Below the pieces are notes generated by a model that saw only the letters and a list, made by a program, of their open reading frames with translations, did no database searches and had not been told where the DNA came from. A stretch of 64,000 nucleotides of DNA from Cutibacterium sp. Its GTDB lineage: Bacteria > Actinomycetota > Actinomycetes > Propionibacteriales > Propionibacteriaceae. The number at the start of each line of letters is the position of its first letter. Position 1 is the first letter of the stretch. Of this stretch, positions 1 to 10,363 are shown piece after piece. Both the position numbers and the translations under genes were made by a program. The stretch spans positions 30,966 through 94,965 of the forward strand of contig NZ_JAUNEJ010000007.1 of assembly GCF_030525615.1 (NCBI RefSeq). The letters are read 5' to 3'.

Positions 1-659
1 GTGCAGCCGCCAAATCCCTCAGCGTCGTTCTGGGCAACCATGGCCTTCACACGACGCATCCGCTCTGGCTGGCCCTGCGGAAGCATGGCCAGGTGGGTGA
101 TCTTCGCCGAGGTGAACAACATCGACGAGCCATTCGGGCAAGCAGCCACGCAGGCACCGCACCCGATACAGGTAGCAGCGTCGAAGGAGCGATCGGAGCG
201 CTTCTTGTTGATCTGGACGGAGTGGGCATCCGGAGCGGCACCGGTATTCACCGAGACATAGCCACCGGCCTGGATGACGCGGTCGAGAGCCGAACGGTCC
301 ACGATGAGGTCACGCAGAATCGGGAAGGCACCCGACTTCCAGGGCTCAATCGTGATGGTCGAGCCATCCGCAAAGGAGCGCATATGCAGCTGGCAGGTCG
401 TGGTACGCACCGGCTGGGCGACACCCATGCCACCGTGCGGTACCCCGTTAATGACGACACCACACTGGCCACAGATACCCTCGCGGCAGTCCGAGTCGAA
501 TGCCACCGGATCCTCGCCCTGAGCGGTGAGGTTCTCATTGAGCAGGTCCAGCATCTCGAGGAAGGACATATCGCCGGAGACACCGTCCAGGGTGTACTCG
601 ACCAGACGGCCCTGATCCTGAGTATTGCGCTGGCGCCAGATTCGCAGGTTGATCTTCAC
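1..659 (-). CDS. sdhB: Succinate dehydrogenase/fumarate reductase iron-sulfur subunit (partial)
   Basis: Iron-sulfur subunit that passes electrons from the flavin of SdhA to menaquinone at the membrane. The visible 219 residues show the plant-type [2Fe-2S] cysteines (C58, C63, C66, with C89 as likely fourth) in [11 protein letters not shown], then the ferredoxin-type [12 protein letters not shown] at about 164-175. A further Cys at 219 belongs to the later clusters, and the rest of the protein lies beyond the left edge. The start is GTG at 659, overlapping the sdhA stop as GTGA, so translation is probably coupled. Order on the minus strand is sdhC-sdhA-sdhB. Identity is certain; completeness cannot be judged. 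Confidence 0.95.
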   Translation of the reverse strand, partial: MKINLRIWRQRNTQDQGRLVEYTLDGVSGDMSFLEMLDLLNENLTAQGEDPVAFDSDCREGICGQCGVVINGVPHGGMGVAQPVRTTTCQLHMRSFADGSTITIEPWKSGAFPILRDLIVDRSALDRVIQAGGYVSVNTGAAPDAHSVQINKKRSDRSFDAATCIGCGACVAACPNGSSMLFTSAKITHLAMLPQGQPERMRRVKAMVAQNDAEGFGGC

Positions 660-2683
660 TTGTAGCTCCTCTGCTTGACCTGGATGGACTTGTAGACGAG
701 CGGCTCCTTGTGCAGGGTCGGTTTGTGGCCCTCACCAGTCCACTCCCAGGCGGCGACGTACTGATACTGGTCGTCGTGACGTAGGGCCTCACCCTCGTCG
801 GTCTGGGACTCAGCGCGGAAATGACCGCCACACGACTCGCGACGATGCAAAGCGTCGATACACATCAGCTCACCAAGCTCCAAGAAGTCAGCGAGACGTC
901 CGGCGCGCTCGAGGGTCTGGTTAAGCTCCTCGTTAACACCGGTGACCTTCACATTGGTCCAGAACTCGTTGCGCAGGTTGCGGATGAGACCAATGGCTTT
1001 GATAAGCCCGGCCTCGTTGCGCTCCATGCCGCAGTACTCCCACATGATGTGGCCGAGTTCCTTGTGGATCGAGTCGACGGTACGGGCGCCGTTAATTGAC
1101 AGGAGCTTGTTGATACGGCTCTCGACGGCCTGACGAGCCTCGACAGCAGCCGGGTGCTTCTCGTCCACCTTGTCGAACTTCGGGGAATCGGCCAAGTAAT
1201 CGGTGATGGTGTTGGGGAGCACCCAGTAGCCATCTGCCAGACCCTGCATCAGGGCCGAGGCACCAAGTCGGTTCGCGCCGTGATCGGAGAAGTTGGCCTC
1301 GCCACACACGAACAGACCCGGGATGGTCGACTGCAGGTCGTAATCGACCCACAGCCCGCCCATGGTGTAGTGCACAGCGGGGTAAATACGCATGGGAACC
1401 TCGTAGGGGTTCTCGTCGGTAATCCGCTGGTACATGTCGAACAGGTTGCCGTACTTCTTCTCGACGGCGTCCTTGCCCATCCGCTCAATGGCCTCGGAGA
1501 AATCGAGGTACACACCACGGGCGCGCATATGCTCGGTGCCGTCGGCGTCGACCTCACGAACCTTCGGGCCGACGCCGCGACCCTCGTCACAGCGGTACTT
1601 GGCCTGACGAGAGGCGATGTCACGGGGAACCAGGTTGCCGAAGGACGGGTAGATCCGCTCCAGGTAGTAGTCGCGATCTTCCTCGGGAATGTCGCGCGGA
1701 TCCTTCTCACAGTCCTCGGCACGCTTCGGCACCCAGATACGACCGTCGTTACGCAACGACTCCGACATCAGGGTCAGCTTCGACTGATTCTCACCGTGTA
1801 CCGGGATGCAGGTCGGGTGAATCTGCGTGAAGCACGGGTTACCGAAGTAGGCACCCTTGCGGTGAGCACGCCACGACGCGGTGACATTGCAGCCCATGGC
1901 GTTCGTCGACAGGAAGAACACGTTGCCGTAACCACCGGTGGCTAGGACAACGGCGTCGCCGAACCACTCCTCGATCTTGCCGGTAACCATGTCGCGGGTC
2001 ACGATTCCACGGGCCCGACCATCGGCAACGATGAGTTCGACCATCTCGTGACGAGTATGCATATGAACAGTTCCGGCATGGACCTGACGCTCAAGAGCCT
2101 GGTAAGCGCCGATTAGCAGCTGCTGACCGGTCTGGCCACGAGCGTAGAAAGTACGCTGCACCTGAACACCACCGAAAGAACGGTTGTCAAGCAGACCGCC
2201 GTACTCGCGAGCAAATGGAACGCCCTGGGCGACGCACTGGTCGATGATGTTTGCGCTGACCGCTGCCAGACGGTAGACGTTCGTCTCGCGGGAACGGTAG
2301 TCGCCACCCTTAACGGTGTCGTAGAACAGGCGATAGATGGAATCACCGTCGTTCTTGTAATTCTTCGCGGCGTTGATACCGCCCTGAGCGGCGATGGAGT
2401 GGGCACGGCGTGGCGTGTCCTGGTAGCAGAAGTTCTCGACGTGGTAGCCGGCCTCGCCAAGGGTAGCCGCAGCGGAACCGCCTGCCAGACCAGTACCGAC
2501 GATGATGACGGTCATCTTGCGTCGGTTGGCCGGGTTCACCAAGCGAGAGGTGAACTGACGATCAGGCCAGATCTTTTCGATCGGAAGGTCGTGGTTGGCC
2601 TTGGTGTCATGAATCTCGTCGCCAACCGTCCAGTACTGGTCGGCCAGAGCGGCGTTGTTATTCGACGTAGCTGTTGCAGTCAT
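656..2683 (-). CDS. sdhA: Succinate dehydrogenase/fumarate reductase flavoprotein subunit
   Basis: Catalytic subunit of 675 residues that oxidises succinate (or reduces fumarate) with covalent FAD. The sequence shows the Rossmann motif [18 protein letters not shown] near residue 60, the flavinylation motif HSIAAQGG, and the substrate-site segment [11 protein letters not shown]. The frame stays open upstream to 2890, but the ATG at 2683 overlaps the sdhC stop as ATGA and begins MTATATSN, so it is the better start. The long N-terminus and pairing with one cytochrome b subunit match actinobacterial type-B complexes. No lesions are seen. Confidence 0.97.
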   Translation of the reverse strand: MTATATSNNNAALADQYWTVGDEIHDTKANHDLPIEKIWPDRQFTSRLVNPANRRKMTVIIVGTGLAGGSAAATLGEAGYHVENFCYQDTPRRAHSIAAQGGINAAKNYKNDGDSIYRLFYDTVKGGDYRSRETNVYRLAAVSANIIDQCVAQGVPFAREYGGLLDNRSFGGVQVQRTFYARGQTGQQLLIGAYQALERQVHAGTVHMHTRHEMVELIVADGRARGIVTRDMVTGKIEEWFGDAVVLATGGYGNVFFLSTNAMGCNVTASWRAHRKGAYFGNPCFTQIHPTCIPVHGENQSKLTLMSESLRNDGRIWVPKRAEDCEKDPRDIPEEDRDYYLERIYPSFGNLVPRDIASRQAKYRCDEGRGVGPKVREVDADGTEHMRARGVYLDFSEAIERMGKDAVEKKYGNLFDMYQRITDENPYEVPMRIYPAVHYTMGGLWVDYDLQSTIPGLFVCGEANFSDHGANRLGASALMQGLADGYWVLPNTITDYLADSPKFDKVDEKHPAAVEARQAVESRINKLLSINGARTVDSIHKELGHIMWEYCGMERNEAGLIKAIGLIRNLRNEFWTNVKVTGVNEELNQTLERAGRLADFLELGELMCIDALHRRESCGGHFRAESQTDEGEALRHDDQYQYVAAWEWTGEGHKPTLHKEPLVYKSIQVKQRSYK

Positions 2684-3399
2684 CAGGAGATCACCCCGAA
2701 CAGGATCAGGAAGGGAGGAACCATGAAGCCCACGAGGATCACGATGGCGACGATCCAGGAGCACACGCGCAGCACAGCGCGAGCAGTACCGGAGACGTTG
2801 ACACCGAGAGTCGCGAAGGCGCTCCAGAAGCCATGAGAAATGTGCATACACACCGCGATGATGGCGATGAGGTAGATGAGCACGTACCACCAGTGGCTGA
2901 AAGCCGTAAGCAGCATGCCTGCTCGACCGGCCTCTTCAGTCGGTGGATTGTTGAGCAGGTCAGGGCTGATGGTGAACTGCAGCAGGTGAAGGATGAGGAA
3001 CAGGAAAATAATCCAACCGCCCCAGTACATCGTGCGAGCCGCGTAGGTGTTCTCCGGAGACAGATTCTTCTTGACGGAGTAACGGCCAGCGCCACCAGTA
3101 CCGATACGACGCTGTTTGGTCACGCGGATCGCCGACCAGATGTGCAGCACAATGGCCAACAACATGAAGATTCGGAAGATCCACAGGAACGACTCACCCG
3201 GAAGGATCGGGTTCAGAATCGTACGGAGGTAGCTGGCGTAGTGGTTGAAATCCTCGTTGCTACCGAGCAACTTCAAGTTGCCGAACATGTGCATGAGCAG
3301 GAAGAGGATCAAGATGATACCGGTGACGGCCATGAGGGCCTTCGCCGCGACAGTTGATCGCACCGCTCTCTGATGAGTAGTAAGTGTTGTAGTCCCCAC
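2683..3399 (-). CDS. sdhC: Succinate dehydrogenase/fumarate reductase cytochrome b subunit
   Basis: Membrane anchor of about 238 residues with five hydrophobic spans, typical of the single-polypeptide dihaem cytochrome b that ties SdhAB to the menaquinone pool. Candidate haem-ligand histidines occur in the helices ([33 protein letters not shown]). I prefer the GTG at 3399, giving [15 protein letters not shown] with an upstream GGATAG; the frame is open to a TTG at 3456, which would add a tail that looks untranslated. First gene of the sdhCAB operon. The AT-rich 3400-3543 stretch upstream presumably holds the promoter. Confidence 0.92.
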   Translation of the reverse strand: MGTTTLTTHQRAVRSTVAAKALMAVTGIILILFLLMHMFGNLKLLGSNEDFNHYASYLRTILNPILPGESFLWIFRIFMLLAIVLHIWSAIRVTKQRRIGTGGAGRYSVKKNLSPENTYAARTMYWGGWIIFLFLILHLLQFTISPDLLNNPPTEEAGRAGMLLTAFSHWWYVLIYLIAIIAVCMHISHGFWSAFATLGVNVSGTARAVLRVCSWIVAIVILVGFMVPPFLILFGVIS

Positions 3400-3543
3400 G
3401 GCGTAAAGACTATCCAATAAACAGCCCCTTTGCGCCACTAGCCCAAGGGTTTTCAAAATCTCGCGATAACCACCCTCTGACTAGGGGATTCATCTCGTAT
3501 TAACGCAACATTATTGGTTCGAATTTAACGAGTTACAGGGTCG

Positions 3544-4269
3544 TCAATGACATGCCCGCGAGCGCGAATCAGTCAAGTCGGGACGTCGATCCTGCGTCAG
3601 CCGCAGCGACTCCTGCCGTCTCCACTCGGCAATGCGAGCGTGATGGCCACTCATGAGAATCTCGGGGACCTCCATCCCCCGCCACGACACCGGACGTGTG
3701 AACAGCGGGTACTCCAATAACCCCTCTTGGCCCGGGGAGAACGACTCCTCCGCGAGCGACTCGGGATTACCCATAAAGCCGGGGATCAGACGGACGATGG
3801 CCTCAGTCATGGCCAGGGCAGCCACCTCTCCCCCGTTGAGGACGTAGTCTCCCAGGCTCAGCTCATGGACACTCCACATGGTTCGGGCGTAATCGATGAC
3901 TCGATGGTCGATACCTTCATAACGTCCACAGCAAAAGACGATTCGCTCGACCGTTGACAACTGCTGTGCACCAGCTTGAGTAAACGGGACACCGGAGGGG
4001 GCCGGAAAGACGACGTGGATCGACGGGTCAGACTCAGTGCCCATGATTTCGTCAAAGGCCTCACCCCACGGATCAGGTTTCATCACCATGCCGGCACCAC
4101 CACCGCACGGTGTGTCGTCGACAGTGCGATGACGATCGTGGGTCCACTCGCGCAGATCATGGGCATGGACCTCAACCAGGCCGTTGCTGGCTGCTTTCCC
4201 CAGCAGAGAGATATCCAGAACGTCGAAATACCCCGGGAAAATCGACAGGTAGTCCAGCCTCATCGTCAC
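3544..4269 (-). CDS. trmD: tRNA (guanine-N1-)-methyltransferase TrmD
   Basis: Methylates G37 of tRNAs with SAM, which prevents +1 frameshifting. The 241-residue protein has the SPOUT-knot signatures [12 protein letters not shown] near residue 57 and [12 protein letters not shown] near 112, followed by GDYVLNGGE. The GTG at 4269 overlaps the rimM stop (GTGA); an ATG two codons later is an alternative. Last gene of the run rpsP-KH-rimM-trmD, the usual bacterial order. Intact. Confidence 0.97.
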   Translation of the reverse strand: MTMRLDYLSIFPGYFDVLDISLLGKAASNGLVEVHAHDLREWTHDRHRTVDDTPCGGGAGMVMKPDPWGEAFDEIMGTESDPSIHVVFPAPSGVPFTQAGAQQLSTVERIVFCCGRYEGIDHRVIDYARTMWSVHELSLGDYVLNGGEVAALAMTEAIVRLIPGFMGNPESLAEESFSPGQEGLLEYPLFTRPVSWRGMEVPEILMSGHHARIAEWRRQESLRLTQDRRPDLTDSRSRACH

Positions 4270-4820
4270 CTCGCTTCCTCGGCGTCGTCGTCGAGAAGTC
4301 CAGGGATACTGGTGATAACGATGTGTCCAGCCCCGACGTCAACGGTGGGAACGAGCTGACGGACAAAGGGCACCAAGTGTTCCTGGCGGTCACGATCCTC
4401 ACCGTCAACATCAATGGCAAGCACGTCCTGGGCCGGCATATGAAGAATCTCCCTTACCGTTCCCCGCCTCTGACCGGACTCGTCGACGACTGTCAGCCCG
4501 CGCAGCTGACGATCCCAGAACTCTTCTGGATCGGTTGGCTCCTCGTCAGCCCCGACATCAACCACCAACACCGAACCACGCAGGTCTTCAGCACCATTTC
4601 GATCAGTGACCTCTTCGAAGGCGACGATCAAGCTACCTTTGGCCCAGCGTGACCGGACAACCGTCAGCTCCCGCCGCTTCCCCTCGACACGAACCGTCGC
4701 ACCGATCTCAAACCTCTCGTCGGGCTCGTCAGTACGAACCTCGACGACAACGTCACCACGCAGGCCGTGAGCGCGTCCCACTCGTCCAACAACAACTTCC
4801 ACCGTTGTCTGCTCTTCCAC
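4266..4820 (-). CDS. rimM: 16S rRNA processing factor RimM
   Basis: Chaperone for maturation of the 30S head that binds ribosomal protein S19. At 184 residues it has the usual length and two domains: an N-terminal barrel with [20 protein letters not shown] and a C-terminal PRC barrel with [18 protein letters not shown]. It overlaps trmD by 4 bases. A strong hairpin sits just upstream, between this gene and the KH-protein gene. Confidence 0.95.
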   Translation of the reverse strand: MEEQTTVEVVVGRVGRAHGLRGDVVVEVRTDEPDERFEIGATVRVEGKRRELTVVRSRWAKGSLIVAFEEVTDRNGAEDLRGSVLVVDVGADEEPTDPEEFWDRQLRGLTVVDESGQRRGTVREILHMPAQDVLAIDVDGEDRDRQEHLVPFVRQLVPTVDVGAGHIVITSIPGLLDDDAEEAR

Positions 4821-4880
4821 TGTGGCTCCTGAAGCTCATAGGTGTTTCCGCGCCTGCGGTTGAACAAAAGATCGAATACG

Positions 4881-4925
4881 ACTCTGGGCCGCAGCCCCGT
4901 CTACGCGGGGACCGCGACCCAGAGT
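4881..4925. terminator. Hairpin between the KH-protein gene and rimM
   Basis: ACTCTGGGC and ACCCAGAGT close a longer inverted repeat that includes GCCCCG/CGGGG inside. It lies in the 186-base gap between rimM (start 4820) and the KH gene (stop 5007). There is no clear T-run on either side, so it may be a processing site or partial terminator rather than a full stop of transcription. Confidence 0.5.
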
Positions 4926-5006
4926 GTCAATTCATTGAAATGTCACTTCATTGAGTGCCGATTCACTGGTCAGAAGATCGGTGCCAGTTCTCAGCCGACC
5001 GACGGT

Positions 5007-5285
5007 TCAGCGACGACGGCCACGGTGATCGGAACGGCGTCCCGAGCCTCGGCGGTCGACGTCAACGAAGTCGATTCTGATCTGCTCATCACCGGCCAAG
5101 GCACCGATGACCGTGCGCAGCGAAGAGGCCGTACGGCCCTGACGACCGATGACCTTGCCGATGTCGGAGGGGTTGACACGCACCTCAAGCATCCGGCCGC
5201 GTCGCAGGTCCTTCTCCCGAATCCGGACATCATCGGGATTGGCGACGATGCCGGAGACGAGATGTTCCAGGGCGTCGGCAAGCAC
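5007..5285 (-). CDS. khpA: KH-domain RNA-binding protein (KhpA/YlqC family)
   Basis: Small RNA-binding protein of 92 residues. The KH core contains the loop IGKVIGRQGRTASSLRTVI at about 43-61. Start is GTG at 5285, two bases after the rpsP stop, so the two are probably co-transcribed and coupled. The family binds structured RNA, and homologues affect cell-wall growth in Firmicutes. The C-terminal tail RRGSGRRSDHRGRRR is very basic. The name khpA follows from size and position next to rpsP. Confidence 0.88.
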   Translation of the reverse strand: MLADALEHLVSGIVANPDDVRIREKDLRRGRMLEVRVNPSDIGKVIGRQGRTASSLRTVIGALAGDEQIRIDFVDVDRRGSGRRSDHRGRRR

Positions 5286-5287
5286 GA

Positions 5288-5731
5288 TCAGGCCTCGGCC
5301 TTCTCGTCGGAATTCTCCTCAGCCGCTGGCTTGGCAGCATCTTCTGCGGCGGACTCATCAGCCTTCTTGGTGATGGCCTCTCGCGGAGCCTCGTCAGCCT
5401 CAGCCAATGCGGCGTTGAACAGATCGTCCTTATTTGGACGCTCAGGCTGGGGTATCACGCCGGAGGGCGAGGTGTCACCAGTGAACTTCTGCCAGTCACC
5501 TGTCCGCTTGAGTAGAGCAACAACCGCCTCGGTCGGCTGAGCTCCCACGCCGAGCCAGTACTGGGCGCGCTCAGAGTCGATCTGAATGACCGACGGGTCA
5601 TTCTTCGGGTGGTACTGGCCGATCTCCTCGATGGCACGACCGTCACGCTTGGTGCGCGAGTCCATGACGACGACACGGTAGTGCGGGGTACGGATCTTGC
5701 CGAGACGCTTCAGACGAATCTTGGTAGCCAC
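5288..5731 (-). CDS. rpsP: 30S ribosomal protein S16
   Basis: S16 core ([20 protein letters not shown] at the N-terminus) followed by an Ala/Glu/Lys-rich tail, 147 residues in all. Such acidic-basic extensions are common in actinobacterial S16. Although the frame is open to 5818, the GTG at 5731 with GGAG about ten bases upstream is the family start. It leads the rpsP-khpA-rimM-trmD run. Confidence 0.96.
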   Translation of the reverse strand: MATKIRLKRLGKIRTPHYRVVVMDSRTKRDGRAIEEIGQYHPKNDPSVIQIDSERAQYWLGVGAQPTEAVVALLKRTGDWQKFTGDTSPSGVIPQPERPNKDDLFNAALAEADEAPREAITKKADESAAEDAAKPAAEENSDEKAEA

Positions 5732-5912
5732 GTGTGTGGTATCTCCTGTAGTAAGACGCCCGGGATAAAACCCGGGAAGTTGCGGGTGAGCACGAATCGC
5801 GATGTGGGGACATCGCAACCGAACTCGGATGGAACCGTCCGTCGGTTAGAGAGGGCACCCAACGGACAGAAGCTCTCGACATTGTGCCACATCCGGGCCG
5901 TCAACGCGAGTT

Positions 5913-7076
5913 TCACCGAATGACCACGCGCCCTCGCAACAGGATGTACTCAGGAGATTCCAGCACTGTGACGTCCGTCCTCGGGTCGCGATCAAGAACG
6001 AGAAGGTCAGCGGAGTCACCGATGTTCAGCTGTTCACCGCCAAGCCAGGCGCGTGCCCGCCACGATGCTGCCCCCAAGGCCATCTCCGCTCCCCCGACGG
6101 CAGCCAGCAACCGAACTTCAGAGGAAATGAGTCCATGCTTGATGGTGCCGCCAGCGTCGGTGCCGGCATAGATCGGAACCCCGGCGTCAAAGGCCTTGCC
6201 GATGGTATCCATGCGGTGAGCGTGGAGATGACGCATATGCGCTGCATACGTGGGGAACTTGGCTTCAGCCTGGGTCGCGATGGACGGGAAAGTCTCAATA
6301 TTGACCAGAGTCGGGACCAGTCCGACGCCACGCTCGGCCATGGTCGAGATGGTGTCGTCCGTCAAGCCGGTGCCGTGCTCAATGCAGTCAATCCCTGCGT
6401 CAACAAGCTGTGCAGGAGCTTCCTCGGAGAAACAGTGGGCCGTGACACGGGCACCGAGTTCGTGAGCGCGCGCGATGGCGTCTTTTGCAACATCGGCAGG
6501 CCACAACGGTGCCAAATCCCCCTCAGCGCGGTCAATCCAGTCACCGACAAGTTTGACCCACCCATCGCCTGATCGAGCTTGGCGGTCCACCTCAGCTACC
6601 AAGTCTTCTGGATCGACTTCCGCTGCGTAGTTACGGATATAGCGCTTGGGACGGGCGATGTGACGCCCGGCACGAATAATCCGAGGTAGATCGTCGCGCT
6701 TGTCAATCCAATGAGTGTCGCTCGGGGACCCGGCATCGCGAATGAGGAGGGTGCCAGCTCGCGTCTCCGTACCTGCCTGTTCTTCCGCAGTCTCCCTATC
6801 GACGGCACCGTGACGGTCCAAACCGATGTGGTTATGAGCGTCGACCAGGCCCGGAATGACCCAGCACCCGTCAGCGAGAGTGCGAGCACCTGGCAACGGT
6901 CCCGCGACGAGAACACCGTCGTGAACCCAGAGTTCACGCTCTTCACCTTCGGGCAGGACGACTCCTCGGATCCGCAAATCTTCGGCAGGAGCCGTGTGGG
7001 CCTCAGGGGCGATATGGGTGTGGGTCCACCCGTCGTGACTATGAGTGTGGAATAGCGGCTGGGGGTCCTCGGTCAT
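5913..7076 (-). CDS. Amidohydrolase family protein
   Basis: Metal-dependent hydrolase of about 387 residues from the amidohydrolase superfamily, imidazolonepropionase/prolidase-like branch. Visible motifs are the metal-binding VDAHNHIGLD near residue 90, a candidate carbamylated or bridging Lys in DGWVKLVGDW, TAHCFSEEA, IEHGTGL, and the catalytic Asp in YAGTDAGG. The start MTEDPQPL at 7076 is preferred because the upstream extension looks untranslated. The N-terminus is His-rich (HTHSHDGWTHTH), possibly metal-binding. Substrate unknown. It interrupts the usual ffh-rpsP adjacency. Confidence 0.82.
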   Translation of the reverse strand: MTEDPQPLFHTHSHDGWTHTHIAPEAHTAPAEDLRIRGVVLPEGEERELWVHDGVLVAGPLPGARTLADGCWVIPGLVDAHNHIGLDRHGAVDRETAEEQAGTETRAGTLLIRDAGSPSDTHWIDKRDDLPRIIRAGRHIARPKRYIRNYAAEVDPEDLVAEVDRQARSGDGWVKLVGDWIDRAEGDLAPLWPADVAKDAIARAHELGARVTAHCFSEEAPAQLVDAGIDCIEHGTGLTDDTISTMAERGVGLVPTLVNIETFPSIATQAEAKFPTYAAHMRHLHAHRMDTIGKAFDAGVPIYAGTDAGGTIKHGLISSEVRLLAAVGGAEMALGAASWRARAWLGGEQLNIGDSADLLVLDRDPRTDVTVLESPEYILLRGRVVIR

Positions 7077-7131
7077 GCCCCCATCGTGGCACGAGGCCGC
7101 AGCATGGCGAAACGCCAAACCTGCAACGAGA

Positions 7132-8715
7132 TCAGCGCGGCCCCTTCTTGGTCTGGTTAAACATCTGCTGCATTGACGGGGGCATCTTGAATTCGCTCAT
7201 CGCCTTCTGCAGGTCTTCCTGACTGGGCTGTTGGCCCTGGAGACCGAATGCCGCGCCGCTGTCCTGACGAATCTTCTTTCCACCCTGGCGGGCCTGGGCT
7301 GCGCGCTTGGCTGGGTTACCCGAACCCTTGCGATTCTTTTGCTTCTTCTTGGAGCGCTTGGAACCGCGTTTGGCCATTGACCCCATCATACGGCCAGCTC
7401 CTGGACCCATCATCTGACCCATCTGGCCCATCATTTTGCGGGCCTCGACAAATCGGTTGACGAGGTTGTTGACATCGCGGACCTCCACGCCGGAGCCCTT
7501 GGCGATACGGGCACGGCGCGAACCGTTGAGAATCGACACATCGGCACGTTCTGCCGGAGTCATAGCGCAGATGATGGCCTCAATACGGTCGATTTCGCGC
7601 TCGTCAATGTTCTCGATCTGGTCTTTCACCTGCCCCACACCGGGCAACATCCCCATGATCTTCGACATTGGACCCATGCGGCGCATTTGGCGCATCAGCC
7701 CGAGGAAATCGTCAAGACCGAACTGCCCCTTACCAGCCATGAGCTTCGCGGCTGCGGCCTGGGACTGCTCCTGGTCAAAGGCCTTCTCCGCCTGCTCGAT
7801 GAGGGTGAGCATGTCGCCCATATCGAGAATGCGTGACGCCATCCGATCGGGATGGAAAACGTCGAAATCCTTGAGTCCCTCACCTGAGGAGGCGAACATG
7901 ATCGGTTTGCCGACGACTCGGGCGATCGACAGGGCGGCACCGCCTCGGGCGTCACCATCAAGTTTGGTGAGAACAACCCCGTCAAAGCCAACACCTTCTT
8001 GGAAGGCCACTGCGGTGTTGACCGCGTCCTGACCGATCATGGCGTCCACAACGAAAAGAGTCTCGTCGGGGTTGGTGGCTGACTTGATGTCAGCTGCCTG
8101 GGCCATCATCTCGACGTCAACACCCAGACGCCCGGCGGTGTCGATGATAACGACGTCGTAGAGCTTGCGTTGTGCCTCAATGACGGCATCACGGGCCACT
8201 TGGATGGGATCACCAACACCATTCCCAGGCTCGGGAGCAAAGACATGTACCCCAGCCCGCTCCCCGACGACCTGCAGCTGAGTGACGGCATTGGGTCGCT
8301 GAAGGTCGCACGCAGCCAGCAGCGGAGAGTGCCCCTCTTCCTTGAACCACCGAGCAAGTTTGCCGGCCAGAGTCGTCTTGCCGGCACCTTGTAGACCAGC
8401 GAGCATGACGATGGTCGGCGGGGTCTTCGCAAACCGAACGGTGCGGGTCTGACCGCCGAGGATCTCCACGAGTTCCTCATTGACGATCTTGATGATCTGC
8501 TGAGTGGGGTTGAGCGCCTTCGACAGTTCCTCACCGTGGCAGCGTTCCTTGATCGCAGCGACGAATTCCTTGACGACTGAAAGATTGACATCGGCCTCAA
8601 GGAGGGCAATGCGAATCTGACGAGTCGTCGCATCAATGTCGGCATCAGTGAGACGCCCCTTGCCGCGCAATCCTTTGAACGTTGATGCGAGGCGGTCTTG
8701 GAGAGTGTCGAACAC
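7132..8715 (-). CDS. ffh: Signal recognition particle protein Ffh
   Basis: GTPase subunit of SRP that, with 4.5S RNA, targets nascent membrane proteins to FtsY. 527 residues: N domain, G domain with GLQGAGKTTLAGKLA near 106 and DTAGRLGVD, LTKLDGDARGG, then the methionine-rich M domain (repeated MGQMGQMMGPGAGRMMG) and a long basic tail. Divergently spaced from ftsY by only about 170 bases on the same strand. Intact. Confidence 0.98.
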   Translation of the reverse strand: MFDTLQDRLASTFKGLRGKGRLTDADIDATTRQIRIALLEADVNLSVVKEFVAAIKERCHGEELSKALNPTQQIIKIVNEELVEILGGQTRTVRFAKTPPTIVMLAGLQGAGKTTLAGKLARWFKEEGHSPLLAACDLQRPNAVTQLQVVGERAGVHVFAPEPGNGVGDPIQVARDAVIEAQRKLYDVVIIDTAGRLGVDVEMMAQAADIKSATNPDETLFVVDAMIGQDAVNTAVAFQEGVGFDGVVLTKLDGDARGGAALSIARVVGKPIMFASSGEGLKDFDVFHPDRMASRILDMGDMLTLIEQAEKAFDQEQSQAAAAKLMAGKGQFGLDDFLGLMRQMRRMGPMSKIMGMLPGVGQVKDQIENIDEREIDRIEAIICAMTPAERADVSILNGSRRARIAKGSGVEVRDVNNLVNRFVEARKMMGQMGQMMGPGAGRMMGSMAKRGSKRSKKKQKNRKGSGNPAKRAAQARQGGKKIRQDSGAAFGLQGQQPSQEDLQKAMSEFKMPPSMQQMFNQTKKGPR

Positions 8716-8742
8716 GGTTGTCCTTCAGCGCGCTAGATCCTT

Positions 8743-8766
8743 ACCGGGACAGCCTACCGTCCCGGT
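8743..8766 (-). terminator. Hairpin between ftsY and ffh
   Basis: Perfect 8-bp stem ACCGGGAC / GTCCCGGT with an 8-base loop, downstream of ftsY and just upstream of ffh. The base run after it on the minus strand is not T-rich, so termination is only a possibility; the hairpin could instead sit in the ffh leader. Confidence 0.4.
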
Positions 8767-8888
8767 CTGACATGATGATTCGGTGCGAGGTCAGGTGCCC
8801 ACCACATGCTGGTGAACACAGGACAGGCGCACCGGCAAAAAGCAACCGGCAGCATTCTTGGAAAGCATCACACCACCTGGGGTCGGCG

Positions 8889-10088
8889 TCACTGGCCGGA
8901 AGGCTCATCGCCCATCAGGCCGGTAACGAAATCCTCGGCGTCAAAGGGAGCAAGGTCGTCGGGACCTTCACCCAGTCCGATGAGCTTGACCGGGACTCCC
9001 AGCTCACGCTGTACCTGCACGACAATGCCGCCCTTGGCAGAACCATCAAGCTTGGACAGCACAATTCCGGTGACATCGACGACCTGAGAGAAAATACGGG
9101 CCTGGGTCAGACCGTTCTGGCCAGTGGTGGCATCGAGAACGAGGAGCACCTCACTGACGGGGGCGAGCTTCTCGATGACGCGCTTGACCTTGCCCAGTTC
9201 GTCCATAAGGCCGGCCTTGGTGTGAAGGCGACCCGCAGTGTCGACGAGTACGACGTCAACGCCTTCGTCGATACCAGCCTGAACTGCCTCGTATGCCACC
9301 GAGGCAGGATCGGCTCCCTCGTCCTTACGGACAGTCCGTACTCCTACCCGCTCACCCCAGGTTTCCAGCTGCTCCCCAGCGGCGGCACGGAAGGTGTCCG
9401 CAGCACCGAGAAGAACCGTCTTGCCTTCGGCAACGAGAACTCGGGCTAACTTGCCACAGGTAGTCGTCTTGCCGGTGCCATTGACACCAACCATGAGAAC
9501 GACGGCAGGCTTGCCCTCGGGATGGTCAAGGTTGATGGTGCGATCCATAGTCGGCCCGACAAGGCCGACAAGTTCGCGGTGCAGCACCTCCCGGGCGTGA
9601 GCCGGGTCGGACACGCCGTCAATCGCCAATTCAGAGCGCAATTTCTCGACCAATTCGGTAGTCGGGCCCACGCCCAGATCAGAGGTGATGAGGGTAGTTT
9701 CGAAATCGTCCCAAGTGTCGTCGTCGAGTTTGTCGGCGCTCAGAAGCTCTGCCAATCCACGGGCCAGAGCGTTGTTGCTATTGGCCAGACGACGGCGCAG
9801 TCGCGCCATTCGTGAGCCCGCCGCCTCCGGGGCCTCGACCTCAGGTTCAACGGGAATCTCAGCTTCAGCAGGAGCCTCAGGTTCGGCGGATGGAGCAGGG
9901 ACTGCACCTGTCTCAGGCTTCGCCTCAGCGGTGGTCTCGGGTTCCTTCGTCGGGGTCTGCTCTACCTCCGCTGGCTTGGAACTCTCGCGTAAAGCCTTAC
10001 GTCGCGAGACACCAGCAGTGATGGCGGCAACCACCGTCGCGAGGACGAGGATGGCAACAATGATCCAAATCAGGTAAGTCGGGTCCAC
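8889..10088 (-). CDS. ftsY: Signal recognition particle receptor FtsY
   Basis: SRP receptor GTPase, 399 residues. One N-terminal membrane span (YLIWIIVAILVLATVVAAIT) is followed by an acidic Glu/Pro/Ala linker, then the NG domain with GVNGTGKTTTCGKLA, DTAGRLHTKAGLMDEL and LSKLDGSAKGG. The membrane-anchored form with a long acidic A domain is typical of actinobacteria. Start is GTG at 10088. Confidence 0.97.
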   Translation of the reverse strand: MDPTYLIWIIVAILVLATVVAAITAGVSRRKALRESSKPAEVEQTPTKEPETTAEAKPETGAVPAPSAEPEAPAEAEIPVEPEVEAPEAAGSRMARLRRRLANSNNALARGLAELLSADKLDDDTWDDFETTLITSDLGVGPTTELVEKLRSELAIDGVSDPAHAREVLHRELVGLVGPTMDRTINLDHPEGKPAVVLMVGVNGTGKTTTCGKLARVLVAEGKTVLLGAADTFRAAAGEQLETWGERVGVRTVRKDEGADPASVAYEAVQAGIDEGVDVVLVDTAGRLHTKAGLMDELGKVKRVIEKLAPVSEVLLVLDATTGQNGLTQARIFSQVVDVTGIVLSKLDGSAKGGIVVQVQRELGVPVKLIGLGEGPDDLAPFDAEDFVTGLMGDEPSGQ

Positions 10089-10138
10089 GTCCGCCGATAC
10101 TAGCCGCTCACCTCACGGCACCATAGATGCGCAACTCC

Positions 10139-10306
10139 TCACCGACGTCGCACGCCGCTGAGATCCTCCCCCACCCGGGTGGCGGTATGACGCCAAAAAC
10201 TCCCATCGGAACCATCACCAGGATGGCGCAGACCAAACATCACCATGGCGCAGACTCCCAGCGCGACTGCCAGGATAAGAATCATCGCAATGATGAATAC
10301 GATCAT
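10139..10306 (-). CDS. Small single-span membrane protein (55 aa)
   Basis: Short open frame starting ATG at 10306 with a GGAGAGG ribosome site about eight bases upstream. The first 24 residues (MIVFIIAMILILAVALGVCA and on) form one hydrophobic span; the rest is polar and basic, ending GVRRR. It sits between ftsY and the GtrA-like gene on the same strand. No function recognised. DivIVA-domain or small regulatory membrane proteins are possible, but no motif supports either. Confidence 0.55.
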   Translation of the reverse strand: MIVFIIAMILILAVALGVCAMVMFGLRHPGDGSDGSFWRHTATRVGEDLSGVRRR

Positions 10307-10363
10307 CCGAGCACACCTCTCCGTTAACGGGACTATTTCAGGGTACCTGATGAACGCTGGTTC

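Noticed and set aside
49..241. Short minus-strand frames inside sdhB and sdhA
   Set aside because: Shadows of the true reading frames, lacking motifs.
8767..8888. Possible 4.5S SRP RNA between ffh and ftsY
   Set aside because: The conserved GGAAGCAGC-type apical loop is not present on either strand.
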